Source: Coptis chinensis (taxonomy: Eukaryota > Streptophyta > Magnoliopsida > Ranunculales > Ranunculaceae). From it: a DNA stretch of 64,000 bases. Below, piece after piece: positions 1 through 13,404 of this stretch. Below the pieces are notes generated by a model, which was not told where the DNA came from, made no database searches, and saw nothing but the letters and a program-made list of their open reading frames with translations. How positions within the stretch are numbered: position 1 is the stretch's first letter; the number at the start of each line of letters is the position of its first letter. Position numbers and translations under genes: made by a program. The DNA lies in contig JADFTS010000040.1 in the NCBI GenBank assembly GCA_015680905.1, positions 186,001 through 250,000 on the forward strand. Reading direction: 5' to 3'.

Positions 1-1169
1 GAATCAAGACCTGAGGCTGTTGCTAAGCTCCAAAAGGATTTTGACTGATCTTAATGTGAGTTTCTTTCATTTACTTCCAAGTTCCATTTAATGTACTTTA
101 GTTGATTTTTACTCAGAGCTTCTCTTTTGAAACCACATACTTGTATTCTGTGACCTTTCGGCCCATTCTTCTAAAATTTGGAAAGTCGAAGAATCTCCTT
201 ATTTATTACTAAAGATTCGGGATACATTTGGAAAGTTGTCTTGTCACTGTATTCCTCTGTTTTTTTATAATATTGTTAAGGTTTTCCTTGTCAAGTATCC
301 AAGAATATAAAGTTTTCATGTGTTGCAAATGAAAAGTTTAATGCATATGCATATGTTTTATCAGGACGATGAGAAGCATAGCTTGAACAATTTGATAAGG
401 TATGCAGTAATAGATTCAGAAGTGAAAGGTGGACTGAGATGGCCTCTGGGGAAGGAATCTTTGGGTGATAGATATACAGTTGTTGGGGTTTGGCATACCA
501 AAGCTAAAACTTTCAAAAGTTCATGTTTGAGGCTCAAGTTAAGACACGCTGATCGATTTGATTTTATGACTTCAATTGGTGAAGTTACCCAGGAAGCTAG
601 TCTGAGGATACCAGAATTAACCAGGCAATTAAAGGTGAGTTCTATTTTTTCTTTTTAAATTTGGTTAGGAATTTTGAACTGTAAATTGATTTTTTGAGAC
701 CATATAGACTTGTTCTCATCTTCAAGACCTTTGATTAAGACTGTTATCCTGCTCTAGGACAAGCAACTTACAGTTCTGAAGTTCAGAATGTCTTTTCAGC
801 ATTGTATTTTAATATATATGTATGTCTTACAATATCTTATGATCAAAGCATTTTGTTTTCTAGAATGTCTTACAAGGATGGTTGGATGACCTAGCTAGGT
901 CTATAATCTAAAGTCAGCATTTCCTAACAAATAAGTTCATCCTTGTAAGTTAGACCATTGATTGAAAAAGTTTGCTCGTCCGATTTGATGGTAAAAACAT
1001 ACAGTTAAGAGTGAGGAGTACAGTCGGCAGGGTAAGGAAGTCCGCTTCGTCTAGTTTTTGTAACTTATGTTTTTAATTTTTTTTTCAGGATGTGACTTCC
1101 GAGCTTAACCCTTTAACTGACATGCTGCGGGACACACTAAAATTGTTATGGGACCATTTCTTGAGCTAG
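1..1169 (+). CDS. 3' end of uncharacterised MAYIPPHKRH-family gene, copy 1 (partial)
   Basis: The window opens inside an exon. Three exons can be placed by comparison with the paralogue at 13405-16582: 1-55, 365-634 and 1089-1169 (TAG stop). The 270-bp exon reads without interruption from DDEKHSLNN through KGGLRWPLGKES to LTRQLK, and the last exon ends LRDTLKLLWDHFLS. Donors are GTGAG at 56 and GTGAGT at 635; acceptors end TTATCAG and TTTTCAG. All phases agree, so this copy looks intact as far as it is visible. I do not recognise a function. From memory the family may be the plant domain of unknown function DUF7903, which I could not check. The visible part has no membrane segment, signal or known motif. 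The upstream exons lie outside the window. Confidence 0.75.
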
Positions 1170-2258
1170 GAGACCTTGTTTACTGGAAGTAGATGCTGTA
1201 AATCAGTTTCTATTATTGTCAGTATATATCTGAAACTTAATTTGCAATGTAGCCCATCAGGATTCAGGGCCCCTTCACATTAGACATACCTTTGTATAAC
1301 TTGTTTTATGTAGTTATTTCATTTTGAATTTTCCAGTTATCTTGGTGTCTGTTACATAGGATTATAGGAATTTTTGCATTATTTGGAGGGCACTTGTGCA
1401 AGGCTATTTTACAGGTAAATTGAATATTACGTAGTTTTTGTGTTCATGGCACTCCACTTGGTGTGCAGTCTGAGTATTAGATCACAAGTTCAAAGTTTCA
1501 CCTAAAAAGGATGTTCTGAAAAATTTTCAATTTCCTTTTCTTATTGTCAATTTTAAGGACGAAAGTAACCATCGTTTAAAAGCATTCCCAATGCAAAGGT
1601 GATTATTATGCAAAGGTTAGTTGTGTTCTAAATTTAGAGAGATCAATCTCTCCTTATCATTTGCCATATAGTATTAGAATAAAAAGACATAAAGAATCAA
1701 AAACCCATTTCAGTTAGAGCCAACAAGATAAGGAAGAATCTCTTGAACCCAGCTTTATTTCTACTCCACCATCAAAGGTGAATATGCCAACACGGCAACA
1801 CATGAATTAGCATTCCACCATGATTGATAGCCTTTTTCAGATTTTTTTTCCTTGTTTTGTTCCAGCACCTCCATCAGTATATTCTATCCATTACTAATTA
1901 TGAATACACTATACAAAGATTTAAGCAACCATGTTCCATGTTAAAAGCTATTCAATAGCTTTTTTTGATAAAGTGGTGTAAATAATTCAAACCAAGATAT
2001 ATGAGAGAGATCAGGTGAGATTCCCCCCTTTCTCTGAAGCACCCGCACGTATTTGGCAAAGCATGGATTCAACACCTCGTGCTTAAATGTAACCAGATGT
2101 GTCTAGCTTACCACTAAGCTTATTATGCATACCTTGTCCGCCAACTCTTCAAGCCACATGCACACCAGCAACTAACAACTTAGATAGGTCAAAAAACAAA
2201 ATATTAAGGTGGCCATGAAGACAAAAAATTTGAAAAACATCATATGACATCAAAACTA
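1170..2258. other. Intergenic, no gene seen
   Basis: AT-rich 3' flank of the preceding gene. No open frame longer than background, no repeat with a second copy in the window, and no structured RNA recognised. Confidence 0.6.
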
Positions 2259-2945
2259 CTAAAGTACCCCTAACCGTTAAAATTTACTCAATTACCATTA
2301 ATTCATTTCGATAGTATTACAATTTTGGCAATAAAAATGTATATTTTATCAATGAAAATGAAAATAAACCACAATAAGGCGAGTTAGGGCCTAAGCCTCA
2401 AATTTGAAAGGCCCCATATTTCCTAATTTATCCACATATTTGTTTATTATTATCTAATTTTATAAAAAAAAAACCCAAAAAAAAAAAAAATATGATAGTC
2501 AATTTGTTTACAAATGAGTTTTCTATCCACGCACTAAATTTCGGAATGAATTAATGTGGAGTGTATACAATCCAATAGTCCACAGCACAAATGACATCTC
2601 GATATATTAATATGAATCCGGCTACAAGCTAATGCGTAGTAATTTCAGTTTTTGTAGGATTGTGCTCATTTAATCAAATTGTTTCATTATAAGAATAAAA
2701 ACAAGTGGAAATCCCACATTTAGTGAAAGAATAAATCCATTGGAAATAAATTGTCTTAATTAAAATAAATCTTTCTCTCTCATTTGTTCTATTTCACCAA
2801 TTTCAAGTTTAACCATTTGTCAATTTAACTTTTGAGTTCTAAACATTTAATCATCAATTCGTCATCTAATACTCACAGTTTTTGTGAAATTTGATTTTTT
2901 TTTTAATTTCAATATAAATCTATTATTTTATTTATTTATAGTTTT
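2259..2945 (+). repeat. Dispersed repeat, copy 1 (hAT-like, 3'-truncated)
   Basis: About 690 bp that recur, with small differences, at 12052-12770 in the same orientation. Both copies begin CTAAAGTACCCCTAACC and share the stretches around GGCGAGTTAGGG and ATGACATCTCGATATATTAA. The copy at 12 kb continues to an end reading GAGCCGTCCCTG; this copy stops about 170 bp short of that end and runs into a short tandem array. No coding capacity. Confidence 0.75.
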
Positions 2946-2983
2946 AAATCTATTTATAGAGGTCTCCCACCTCTTCAATATTG

Positions 2984-3100
2984 GGATGATAGAGTTCTAT
3001 ACTCATCTAATATTAGATATGATAGAGTCATATACTCATCTAATATCTGATAGGATAGAGTCCTATACTCATCTAATATCTAATAGGATAGAGATATATG
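2984..3100 (+). repeat. 33-bp tandem repeat, about 3.3 units
   Basis: The word TAGAG recurs at 2990, 3023, 3056 and 3089, each time followed by a variant of TATACTCATCTAATAT, giving a strict 33-bp period. Because 33 is divisible by three, it produces a spurious open frame with an 11-residue repeat (ESYTHLIS). I read this as a minisatellite, not a gene. Confidence 0.8.
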
Positions 3101-3795
3101 CCTCAGTGGTTTATCTTATCTAGGTGGGCGTCCTATCCAACCTTATTTCCAACATATTATATCCACAAAAAATTATGGTTGAATTCAAACATAATTTTTT
3201 GTGTTATGAAGCACTTACCATAAATATCATCTCCACAAGATTTAATTAACATGGATAAAAATTGTTGTTATATTTAAAAAGATATCTAACAATCTAGAAA
3301 TGTTAAGTTTTTGTAATCATTTTTTGCCAATGTTAGAGGTTTCCCCAAATGACTTGAAATTTTGTAGAAATGATCTTTATTGTAGGTATATTATATCTAA
3401 AAAAAATTATGGTTGAATTCATTTTCTAGGTGAAATTTTACTTACGTACTTATTTTAAGTTAACTTAAGTAGCTACTTTTTAGAGAAAGATTGTATATAT
3501 ATATATATTTTTGAGTTCAAGTTAGAAATCAACTCTTTTGAACATTTCTAACTCTACCAAAAGTTGAGTTCAAGTTAGAAATTTATGTGACCGTCCGTAA
3601 GACTTGACACATCCGATTGAATTTTTTGTAACCATGGGTAGGGAGGTAATATCTAGCAAAAATTTGATAAAGACAAGTTAAACTTTTGGAGATTTCATTC
3701 AATGTCATAAAATTATATTAGGGTTTTAAATAATTGTGTAAGTGAAATTGTGGGTGTTTTAGATTTGGTACTTATTTAAGGTCTTTTTAGGAACG

Positions 3796-3827
<32 letters not shown>

Positions 3828-4429
3828 ACTCGAGCAAAATTGTTCTTAGTTTAACTCTCCATAATTTCGAATGTGTTTGAAGAAAGAGAGAAGAAGTGGT
3901 TTGGTTTACTACTACTACTTTTTTTTGGCAACTGTTTAGTACTTCTTCTCTTCTCCGAGACTCCGAGAGGAAATGGGAAATTACATATTTTGAGTTTTTT
4001 ATTTTTGGAAAATTGGTGAAAATAAAGGGAATAAAATACAACTGGAAAAAGAGGAGACCTAGCAGAATCCTGAATGATGGTGATGTATGATTGATTGAAT
4101 AATCTACTTTTCTCTCAAAACTGTCATTTGAAGATAGCATCATAGGCATTCTTCGTGTATTGCGGTTATTCATATTTCTTGTCCTTTATTAATTTGATTT
4201 GTTATTGTTTCGGTATTCTTTAAACAAAAGTTTGTACCATCTGTATGTGGGAAGAAAAGGGCTCCACATCCTTGTATGTCCACAAATTATTACTAAGCAG
4301 CCTTCCCCTTCCTGGTTTTGTTGGGTAATGCAATACAATATCATTCTTTTTCAGTGGATATAAAATAATATCAAGTTTGCTGGTCTATCTATGAAAACTT
4401 TGACCTTAATATCTCATTTGATAGGATTT
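3101..4429. other. Intergenic with (AT)n microsatellite
   Basis: No gene seen. A pure AT dinucleotide run occupies about 3800-3827, and a shorter one lies near 3496-3510. The short antiparallel open frames over 3.8-4.2 kb have no recognisable motif or splice context. Confidence 0.55.
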
Positions 4430-5447
<1,018 letters not shown>

Positions 5448-8374
5448 TTTTCATATCCGCAATGCCTGTTGGTATATGTTGTTCCCCACTGATTTTATGT
5501 AGATGTTTTCTAGAAACGAGGAGTTTTTGTGTCAAGTTGAGAGAGTCTGAGATGATCATTCTTTTGTTTGAAGTTGTCCTACTGTTGTTGCTATGCTGTG
5601 CCTAGGAACTTTCAAAAGGCTTGTATTCTTCGGAAGCAGCAATAACAAGATATATCATGTTTTATAGTGCATTTTATTGTGGATAACAAGATTTGAATAG
5701 CAGACTAGACTATACTATACTCCAACATTGTATTGTCTCTGATTCACATCTATGATATACTGTCTTTTATCCATTGCAGCGGGTTGCTCTAATTTAGAAC
5801 AGGGGTTGTTCAATTGGACTATTTGTGTCCTGAGATTACTTTCAGCTTGTTTTGCAATGGCAATGTTAATAACTTAATATGCCACCGTACCTGGTCATAG
5901 CATTGGTTTTAGTCAACTATTGCGAGTAGCATACATGAAGCAGCGTACAGAAAAGAAGATTGTAAATTTGCTGGATCAATGAGGAAAGTATCTTTTCCAT
6001 CCATTACGAATTAGCGAATGTGGACAAAGTTGCTACACTCGCCCTTTTCTTGATTATTTATTCGGATCTTTAGGTTTTACATTACACACAATTAAATAAA
6101 ACCATCTCACTGACTTGAATTGTTTTATGTTTATAGGCAGGTCACCTCTAGCTGTTACGTAGTTAGTTAATTACAAATTGTTACACTGTTGCATAACATT
6201 TGTGATTTTCTTACAAAACAACTGTAGTTTGATTGATGTTTGTCAAATATGGTTATGTATCACTATGATGGTGAAGATCTGGATAAATGTGTTGCAGCTA
6301 ATGAAGATGATGATCGTTAGAACTTTCATGACTCATTCTTCTGAACATATGAAATATTGGCTTGAAGTTTTTCAAGCAGTCTACATGATTAATATACTTC
6401 CCTTCAGAATACTTCTGAATGTACTTGCTATCTTTCGTTGAAGCCATATACCAAACATAAACTAGAATTTAGGACAAACCCGTGTTTTCATAGGCCATGC
6501 AAAGGGTATCAGTATCAATGTCTGGACATACAAACAAGGAGAGTCTGCCGCTAGCCGCTAGTGGACCTAGGAAATTAAACATGTGCCACCATGCGAACCG
6601 TGAAAGCTAAACAAATGGAAATGGGATCTAACCACACATGTTCTCTGACTGTAGTCGGATACTCAAACTATATATTCCATGTCGTCCACAGTAACAATTC
6701 AACCACCCTCTCCTTTAAACAGATTGTTTATATGAACGACCTGATTATACTACCGAAATATCTAGCGGAATATCCAGATTCTGTTAGTTCGAAATCACGA
6801 ACTATGGCCAAGAGTTGTTTATGACTTGGGGAGTTCTAAAATGGCATAGTACTATAGGCGTATAGTACACATACATAACAAAAAGCGTTTGTTCCACTGC
6901 AAAAATGTTGTGTCATGCATATTGCTCCACATGTGTCGCTCACTGCCGCGCTCGCAGTGCATCTAAAAATTGTTTAGAGAAAGAAATGTCGATTACTGTT
7001 CAAGAATATGAAGATACAGCTGCTATTGCTGGTTTTGGATCGGGTAATTAATTAACTCGGGGTGGTACGTCTAAAAGATGCAAGAAGTTTGTTAATGCCT
7101 GGGATCTGTATTCCCTTCACCATATGTTGGCAGAACAAGTGCGTTGCCCTTCACTCATCCAACAAGGGTTGTCTCAACGTATCTCCTATCTTTTGGCCTA
7201 TATAATTTGCTCGACTTCCTCGTCGTTGCCACAGATAACTCTTGGTTTCTTATGTGGCATAGCCTTGTGGCATGACCCACGAGCTAAGGGATTGGGGATT
7301 CCAGAAAACAAAAAATGCCGTTACTTATTTCCGTTTTCACTTTCTTATTGAAACTGGTAAAAGAGATTAATAATTATGGCCAGACTTGGACAGGGGAGAG
7401 TGAACATCCGAACATCCACTCTTTTAATAGTCTGAAACAAAAGAACACGACCGTTTCTGTCAACTTGCGAAACAAACAGTTTCCATTGAATCCATTCCCA
7501 TCAAATAGGAAGTACCACTAGATGATAAAAGTATGGGAAAAAATGACTTGGGCTAGAACAAAATACGAATTACACCCAAGTACTGAAGACAGCTCCATAA
7601 AATACTCATGGGTCATCATTTTAAATCGCACAGTTTTAGGACTGGATTTAAAGCCCAACAGAATTGGAACCAGAGTTCTACCCATTTAAATGTATACTTA
7701 CTATTACAGCATATCTTGTGAATTAAAACCTGACAAAGTCACTTGTGTTCAACCCATTTAAATGCATACTTATTATTACAGCCATATCTTGTGAACTAAA
7801 ATCTGACAGAATCACTCACAAGTTCCGTACTTAGGCCGAATTTTCAGATCTCCGCTTTATAATACCATCCACATATGGTTGGATGATTTTTCCTATGGTT
7901 ACGAGGTTCAACACAGAAAACTGCATAAAAAGTATATTAAACAGAGTTAACTTGGTATTATCGGGAAAAAATAATAACTTGCTATTATTGAAAAAAAAAA
8001 GAGTTTACTTGCTCAGGAAGCACTTTTAGCATATCGCAAAAAAATTAGTATATTGTAGAAGTAACACAAAACAGCTGAGTAATTTCCAACTGTAGGCAAG
8101 GATTTCATTAGAGATAGTAAATTCAACGAAAATTAAGAAAGTCGGTATAAATTTATAATTTAAAAAAAAAAAAAAAAAAAAAAAAGGTTTAATATTGTTT
8201 ATAAATTTATAAATTAGACATAACTTTTTAAAAAAATGTGCGGATGATGTACCCATAAAACAAACAGCAAATAAAGATGTGAAACAAACGAAAAATTCAT
8301 CCAAGATAATTGTGATCTCAAATTCTAAGGCATATTTGTCTCCTTATAATGCCGAAATAGCAAAAAAATTAAAT
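5448..8374. other. Long gene-free stretch
   Basis: About 2.9 kb without a recognisable gene. It contains short open frames (for example 6178-6441 and 7124-7351) with no known motif and no coherent splice partners, and a poly-A run at about 8161-8185. A duplicated phrase around ACCCATTTAAATG recurs at about 7680 and 7754. I see no transposon ends. Confidence 0.5.
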
Positions 8375-10694
8375 TTAAGATCTAAACAACAGTAACATGG
8401 TGAACGACAAAGTCAAAAGAAATTGGTTGGTAGAAATGTCCCTTATTAAAATAAAGGATGACATAGAATCCTTACCCTCATTCTCGGTCTTAGTACTAAC
8501 CGAATAATCCGGAAGCAGTACCAGAACATCCTGCAATACTGCAGAGAAACAATCTACATACGTTAACAACGCTTTAACTTATAAAATATTTAATAAATCA
8601 TTCCTAAACCAGGAATACACTAACATTTAAGCTTATTTAAGGTTTCCATATCAATTTCAGCAGCAAATCCAAATGGCATCGCACACCAAACCATGTAGAT
8701 TTTCTCTTTTGCTTCATCTTCACTGATAAATGTCAAGAAAATAATTAACAGATTAAAAGGGAATAAATTAGTGGCTAAATAAATAAACGGACTGAAAACT
8801 CAGTGGAAACTAGGGTCCAGGGGGGGGTGATGATTTGTAAATATAACCCTAAATCAAATAAATTAAAACAATATATTGTTGTACATAGCCCAACAGTTTC
8901 TCCCACTTACCTTCCAATAACCTCGGCTAACAATCTAACACAATAACGAATACATTTACTGTAATTTGATAATACACATTCAGGTTGCTTTAGATGAACA
9001 AGCCAATGATCAGATTTGCACTCCATGTCAGGTTCAGGTTCAGACAGAAAGTGATAGCTGTAGAGATCATTATAAATGATACCATCCTGACAAAACGCAG
9101 TAAATTGAGCGACTGGTTGGACTGCAAGAGAGGAAACAAGTTCAAAATCAAAACTGATAATAGTTCCAAATTAAGAACACGAACTCGAGCAAAATACAAC
9201 AAACAAAATTAACAATAAACAATAAACGCAAAGCTGACTGACAAATGGAGGGGGGGGGATGCCCCTGTAACTCCCCACCAACCAACTGGGTTTGGGTCAC
9301 CGCAACATCAGAACAAGGGTGTGGGCAACCTAAACTCTGACCAAATCATGAGGCTCAAGGCCATGGATCCCACTAATGCCATTATAAGCTGGTAAGACGC
9401 CTAGCCCAAAGGGGTAAATGCTGCACAAACGTTTAGTCCAACGCATGTTTGGTTACGTATGAGACCTAGGTACACAAGTGATTTAATAGCTCCACTTAGT
9501 CCTTCACCGGTATGGTTATGTGCACTCCATTTGTTTTATTGTTCTTTTGGATCAATATAAAGCATTATATCGATATAATTATAAGAAATACAAAAGCACC
9601 ACCAGACTAACCTAGGCCAGTTACCAGGACCAATGTACGGTGAATGTATCACACCCCATTACACACAGCCCTAAATGAAACCATGCATACAAGACATACT
9701 AAAGAACCTCAAAGCCCATCACCAAGCTGCCCCCAGCATCATCCAGACCACCATCTTTCAACCACCAACAGCTCAACACCCTTCCTTCATATCCACCCTA
9801 TTTGTTTCTCCTTAAACATCACCATCAATCATGATCAACTCTCTCTCCCTCCCACTCCATGTGTTAAAGATTATTAGAAAATACACTTACGAAAAACGTT
9901 AGTTAGTCAGCACACTTAGTAAAATAGTAAAAGCTTACCACTGCCGTCCTTGATCCGAGCACTATAGTAGCAATCTTTCCTGATAAACTGAACTCCTCCG
10001 CATTCTATAGAGGAAAATATATACAATTAGCTTTAATTGTGAAGAAGCCATTACATACATGAGATATCGAAGTCAGCACCAACTAACCTTCAAGACATTT
10101 TTTGGTAGGCTTCATTGACCTCAGCGCCAAAACCATATGGCCACTCACACGAAACAAGGTAAATTTTCAGTCTTGCTTGTTCGCTGTTAAGAAACACAAA
10201 TAATATATAATAAGTTGGTTAAGTTAACATATTATGATGATAAAAGCAGGGTATAATAATAATAATAATAATTTTTATTACATGGGAATGCCAAGAGTTA
10301 AAGTTAATGTCCAAGCATAATAATCAAACAATTCTTGCTCTGACAAGGAGTCTAAATCAAAGCGTTTGACGCTCTCCACATAAACAAGCCAATGATTTTT
10401 ATCTCCAAGTTTAGGGGGAGCTTCTAGTGCCTCATCCATCAAAGATCCAAAATTTTTAACCTTTAGAGGATTCCAAACATAATCAGACTTGTTGAAGTGA
10501 TGGTGACCAGTGATTATGATATTATTTTTTTTAGTTTTATCAAGAGAAGAGTAAGGTGCAGCAGCAGAGTGACGAGCAAGAATGGAAGTGAGAAATGATG
10601 TTGTTGTTGATGTGGATGAAAAAACTGGACTTTTGGCGGAGAAAAGGGAGCTTCTTCGGACAGCTCTCATTGCAGCAGCCATTGCAGCAGCCAT
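8375..10694 (-). CDS. MORF-like organellar RNA-editing factor with two MORF modules (possibly decaying)
   Basis: MORF/RIP proteins bind PPR editing factors in mitochondria or plastids. Six minus-strand exons fit: 10694-10282, 10183-10088, 10004-9939, 9121-8911, 8722-8625 and 8538 to 8476 or 8375. Exon 1 starts MAAAMAAAMRAVRRSS, an Arg/Ser-rich, acid-free leader suited to mitochondrial import, and then enters module 1 (DKNHWLVYVE; EQARLKIYLVSCEWPYGFGAEV; CGGVQFIRKDCYY). Module 2 follows with the same layout (SDHWLVHLKQP; EDEAKEKIYMVWCAMPFGF; LQDVLVLLPDYSVS). Phases join across five junctions, including the exon 3-4 link between modules. Exon 2 has a run of six A where five would keep frame, so as written it stops at a TGA just after YQKMS; this is a real lesion or a sequence error. 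The C-terminus is unclear: exon 6 may splice at a GTAAG at 8475 or read on to TAA at 8375. Confidence 0.7.
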
Positions 10695-10696
10695 TG

Positions 10697-10758
10697 GTTA
10701 GGGTTACCGGTTATGGAGGCCTTCGGGAGACATATATTATATTTTTGACACTCACGTG
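10697..10758 (-). promoter_or_regulatory. Telo-box, TATA-like stretch and G-box upstream of the MORF-like gene
   Basis: Immediately 5' of the ATG on the minus strand lies AACCCTAACC (telo-box type, 10697-10706). Further upstream are an AT-rich TATAATATA-like stretch (about 10732-10742) and the palindrome CACGTG (10753-10758). Telo-boxes are common near the starts of plant genes for translation and organelle biogenesis, which suits an organellar factor. The assignment rests on position and sequence alone. Confidence 0.45.
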
Positions 10759-11534
10759 GAGAGCCACTGCTCTTTTTAATCCTTTCTCCATGTGCACCGA
10801 TTTCTCAGAGTTCATTATCAACTTCCACAAGAACAAAACAAATATTGGCTGGGAATCTTTCCATATAGCCAATAGTAAACAATTAAATTTTAATTTTTGA
10901 TCCATCACAACAACAAAGACTTTAATTCTAATAGTGGATGGACAAAATCAATTATTTGTAAATCCCACACACCATTCATTTGTTTTTTGAAGGTCTCCCA
11001 AAGGCAAGAAAAGGATTTTTGTTTATCAATGGCTCACAAAATCCCTCCAACCCCATAACTGAAACTTCAAGAACCAGAAACAGGTCTGTGTTTCTTTTTT
11101 AAGCTTATTCAATTGATGGGGTCTTTCTTTTCACGAGTTAAGGTTTTCCATCATATTGTGTCAGAGATTTTAATGAATGGTTTTGCTATTGACTCGATAG
11201 AAGAATGGTTACTCAATAGCAAACAAAAAAAATGAAACTAAAAGGGTATTTTGAAAATAAATTACTACTAAACTTTAGCCCTCCAAATTTTGGGTTTTAT
11301 CAAACTAGTAAAATCATCATTTTTTTCCTAGAACATATTGGTTTTTTCGTAATAAAAAACCTCATTTTTCAAAACTTTTTTTAAAACCTTTTTGTGTCTT
11401 TTTATGCTTTTTGCTTAGTGTTTATAATTAATCATTTGGATAATTGAGAATTATCAAAATCTTTTTTTAACTGACTATTTAAATCCGGTCAAAAATTAGA
11501 AGCAAGGAAATGGGAAGAAGAAGAAGATACCATA
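10759..11534. other. Intergenic, no gene seen
   Basis: AT-rich spacer between the MORF-like gene and the LINE fragment. No coding exon or repeat with a second copy found. Confidence 0.5.
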
Positions 11535-11816
11535 AATCCTTAGAGAGATGCTATCATCCTAGATAAAGCATCAGAGACTAGAATAAACAAATAAGGGGAG
11601 AGAGGATCTCCCTGTCTGAGGCCTCTACTAGGAGTAACAGACTCTAAAGGAGCACCATTAAGCAAAACTTTAAAAGAAACAGTAGATAAACATTGAGAGA
11701 TAAGCAATCTCCATTTTTCATTAAACCCTAATTTTTGAAAAATATTATCAATAAAGGACCATTCCACCCTATCATATGCTTTAGACATATCCATCTTCAA
11801 AGCAACAAAACCCTTT
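11535..11816 (-). mobile_element. LINE (non-LTR retrotransposon) reverse-transcriptase fragment
   Basis: A minus-strand open stretch reads GFVALKMDMSKAYDRVEW, later GLRQGDPLSPYLFILVSDAL. These are hallmarks of plant L1-type reverse transcriptase: the first Asp block (DMSKAYDRVEW) and the RQGDPLSPYLF block. Only about 95 residues survive. The YADD catalytic block, the endonuclease and a poly-A tail are absent, so this is a dead internal fragment. Confidence 0.93.
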
Positions 11817-12051
11817 TTTAGTTTTCATCTTTTTCATCGTGTTAAAAATCTCACAAGCCAAAACCTATATTATCTCCTACACTTCTACCTTTTATAAAAG
11901 TTCCTTGAAAAGAAGAAACAATTTTATTTATATGAGCCTTTCACCTAATAGCAAAGATCTTTGCTATAATCTTGTAACAAAAATTGCAAAGGCTAAACAA
12001 AAATTGCAAAGGCTAATGGAGTATCTAATACCATTAATTTACTGCCACCGA
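11817..12051. other. Short spacer between LINE fragment and hAT-like repeat
   Basis: No gene. Contains the direct duplication AACAAAAATTGCAAAGGCTA at about 11977-12015. Confidence 0.5.
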
Positions 12052-12942
12052 TCTAAAGTACCCCTAACCGTTAAAATTTACTCAATTACCATTAATTAAT
12101 TTCGATAGGATTACAATTTTGGCAATAAAAATGTATATTTGATCAATGAAAATGAAAATAAACCACAATAAGGCGAGTTAGGGTCTAAGCCTCAAATTTG
12201 AAAGACCTCATATTTCCTAATTTATCCATATATTTGTTTATTATTACCTAATTTTATAAAAAAAAACACCCAAAAAAAATATGATAGTCAATTTGTTTAC
12301 AAATGAGTTTTCTATCCACTCACTAAATTTGGGAATGAATTAATGTGGAGTGTATACAATCCAATAGTCCACAACACAAATGACATCTCGATATATTAAT
12401 ATGAATCCAATGGCTACAAGCTAGCGTGTAGTAATTTCAGTTTTTGTAGGATTGTGCTCATTTAATCAAATTGTTTCGTTATAAGAATAAAAACAAGTGG
12501 AAATTCCACCTTTAGTGAAAGAATCTCCACATTCTATGCATTTTCTTTTTCTCTCTCTTAATTAAACTGTCTTAATTAAAATAAATATTTCTCTCTTATT
12601 TGTTCTATTTTACCAATTTCAAGTTTAACCATTTGTCAATTTAATTTTTGAGTTCTAAACAGTTAATCATCAATTCGTCATCTAATACTCACAGTTTTTG
12701 TGAAATTTGATTTTTTTATAATTTCAATATAAATCTATTATTTTATTTATTTATAGTTTTTTGGTTACGTTCTTGTTGTTTTTTCAATTCGTTCGATTTG
12801 AGTCTATGATACGCTCTTAATTTATAATAAAATTGTAAATATATAGTGAATTTTTTTTGGTGATTATAGATGGCCTAGGAAATAAAAGCCTCGGAAATAA
12901 TGGCCTAGCCTAAGGCCACATTTTGGCTTGAGCCGTCCCTGA
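12052..12942 (+). mobile_element. hAT-like non-autonomous element, copy 2
   Basis: The first 720 bp match 2259-2945. This copy continues to an end reading TTGAGCCGTCCCTG at 12929-12942, whose reverse complement CAGGGACGGCTCAA resembles hAT terminal repeats and the end of the element at 21201-21700. I could not find the matching left terminal repeat, so the left boundary given is only where homology with copy 1 begins. No open frame of transposase size. Confidence 0.6.
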
Positions 12943-13404
12943 CAATAACAAACAATTGTGTCAGGAATTCACCTAAATGATGCGTGAAAATTACCGAATT
13001 ACTACCCTTAATTCGAAACATTACAATCCCGTTTTCTTAAATTTATGTTAATTAAAGACTTAATTAAATAGAAAAACCCTACAAATTTTGCAAGGGCATG
13101 TAGTTCTAGACTTCTAGTCTAGCCTAAAATTGTTTTAGGGAGAGCACACTGAGTTGGGTTCCAGACTTGGATTTTACAGTTGCTGAGCCACATCCGAATT
13201 GTCAAAGAAAAAAGTATCTGGCCCTGACGTTGTATTTGTCGGGAATTGTAATCGGTTTATGGGAATTTCAAAAGCTTGCAAGAACGCGCGTGACTGAGCA
13301 TTTAACAAGCAAAAAGTAAAATGCAGTAAAACGCTTCATGCATAAAACTACCAACTCAAAGTCTCAAAGTCTCAAACACAGGCACTCTGCTAGTCTGCTT
13401 AACA
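12943..13404. other. 5' flank of MAYIPPHKRH-family copy 2
   Basis: Non-coding stretch before the ATG at 13405. No confident TATA box. A short direct repeat AAAGTCTCAAAGTCTCAAA lies about 30 bp upstream of the ATG. Confidence 0.4.

Noticed and set aside
2884-3123. 79-codon open frame with repeated ESYTHLIS
   Set aside because: Caused by a 33-bp tandem repeat whose period is divisible by three; no splice or start context.
7124-7351. 75-codon frame in the 7.1-kb region
   Set aside because: No recognised motif and no neighbouring exon with compatible splice sites.
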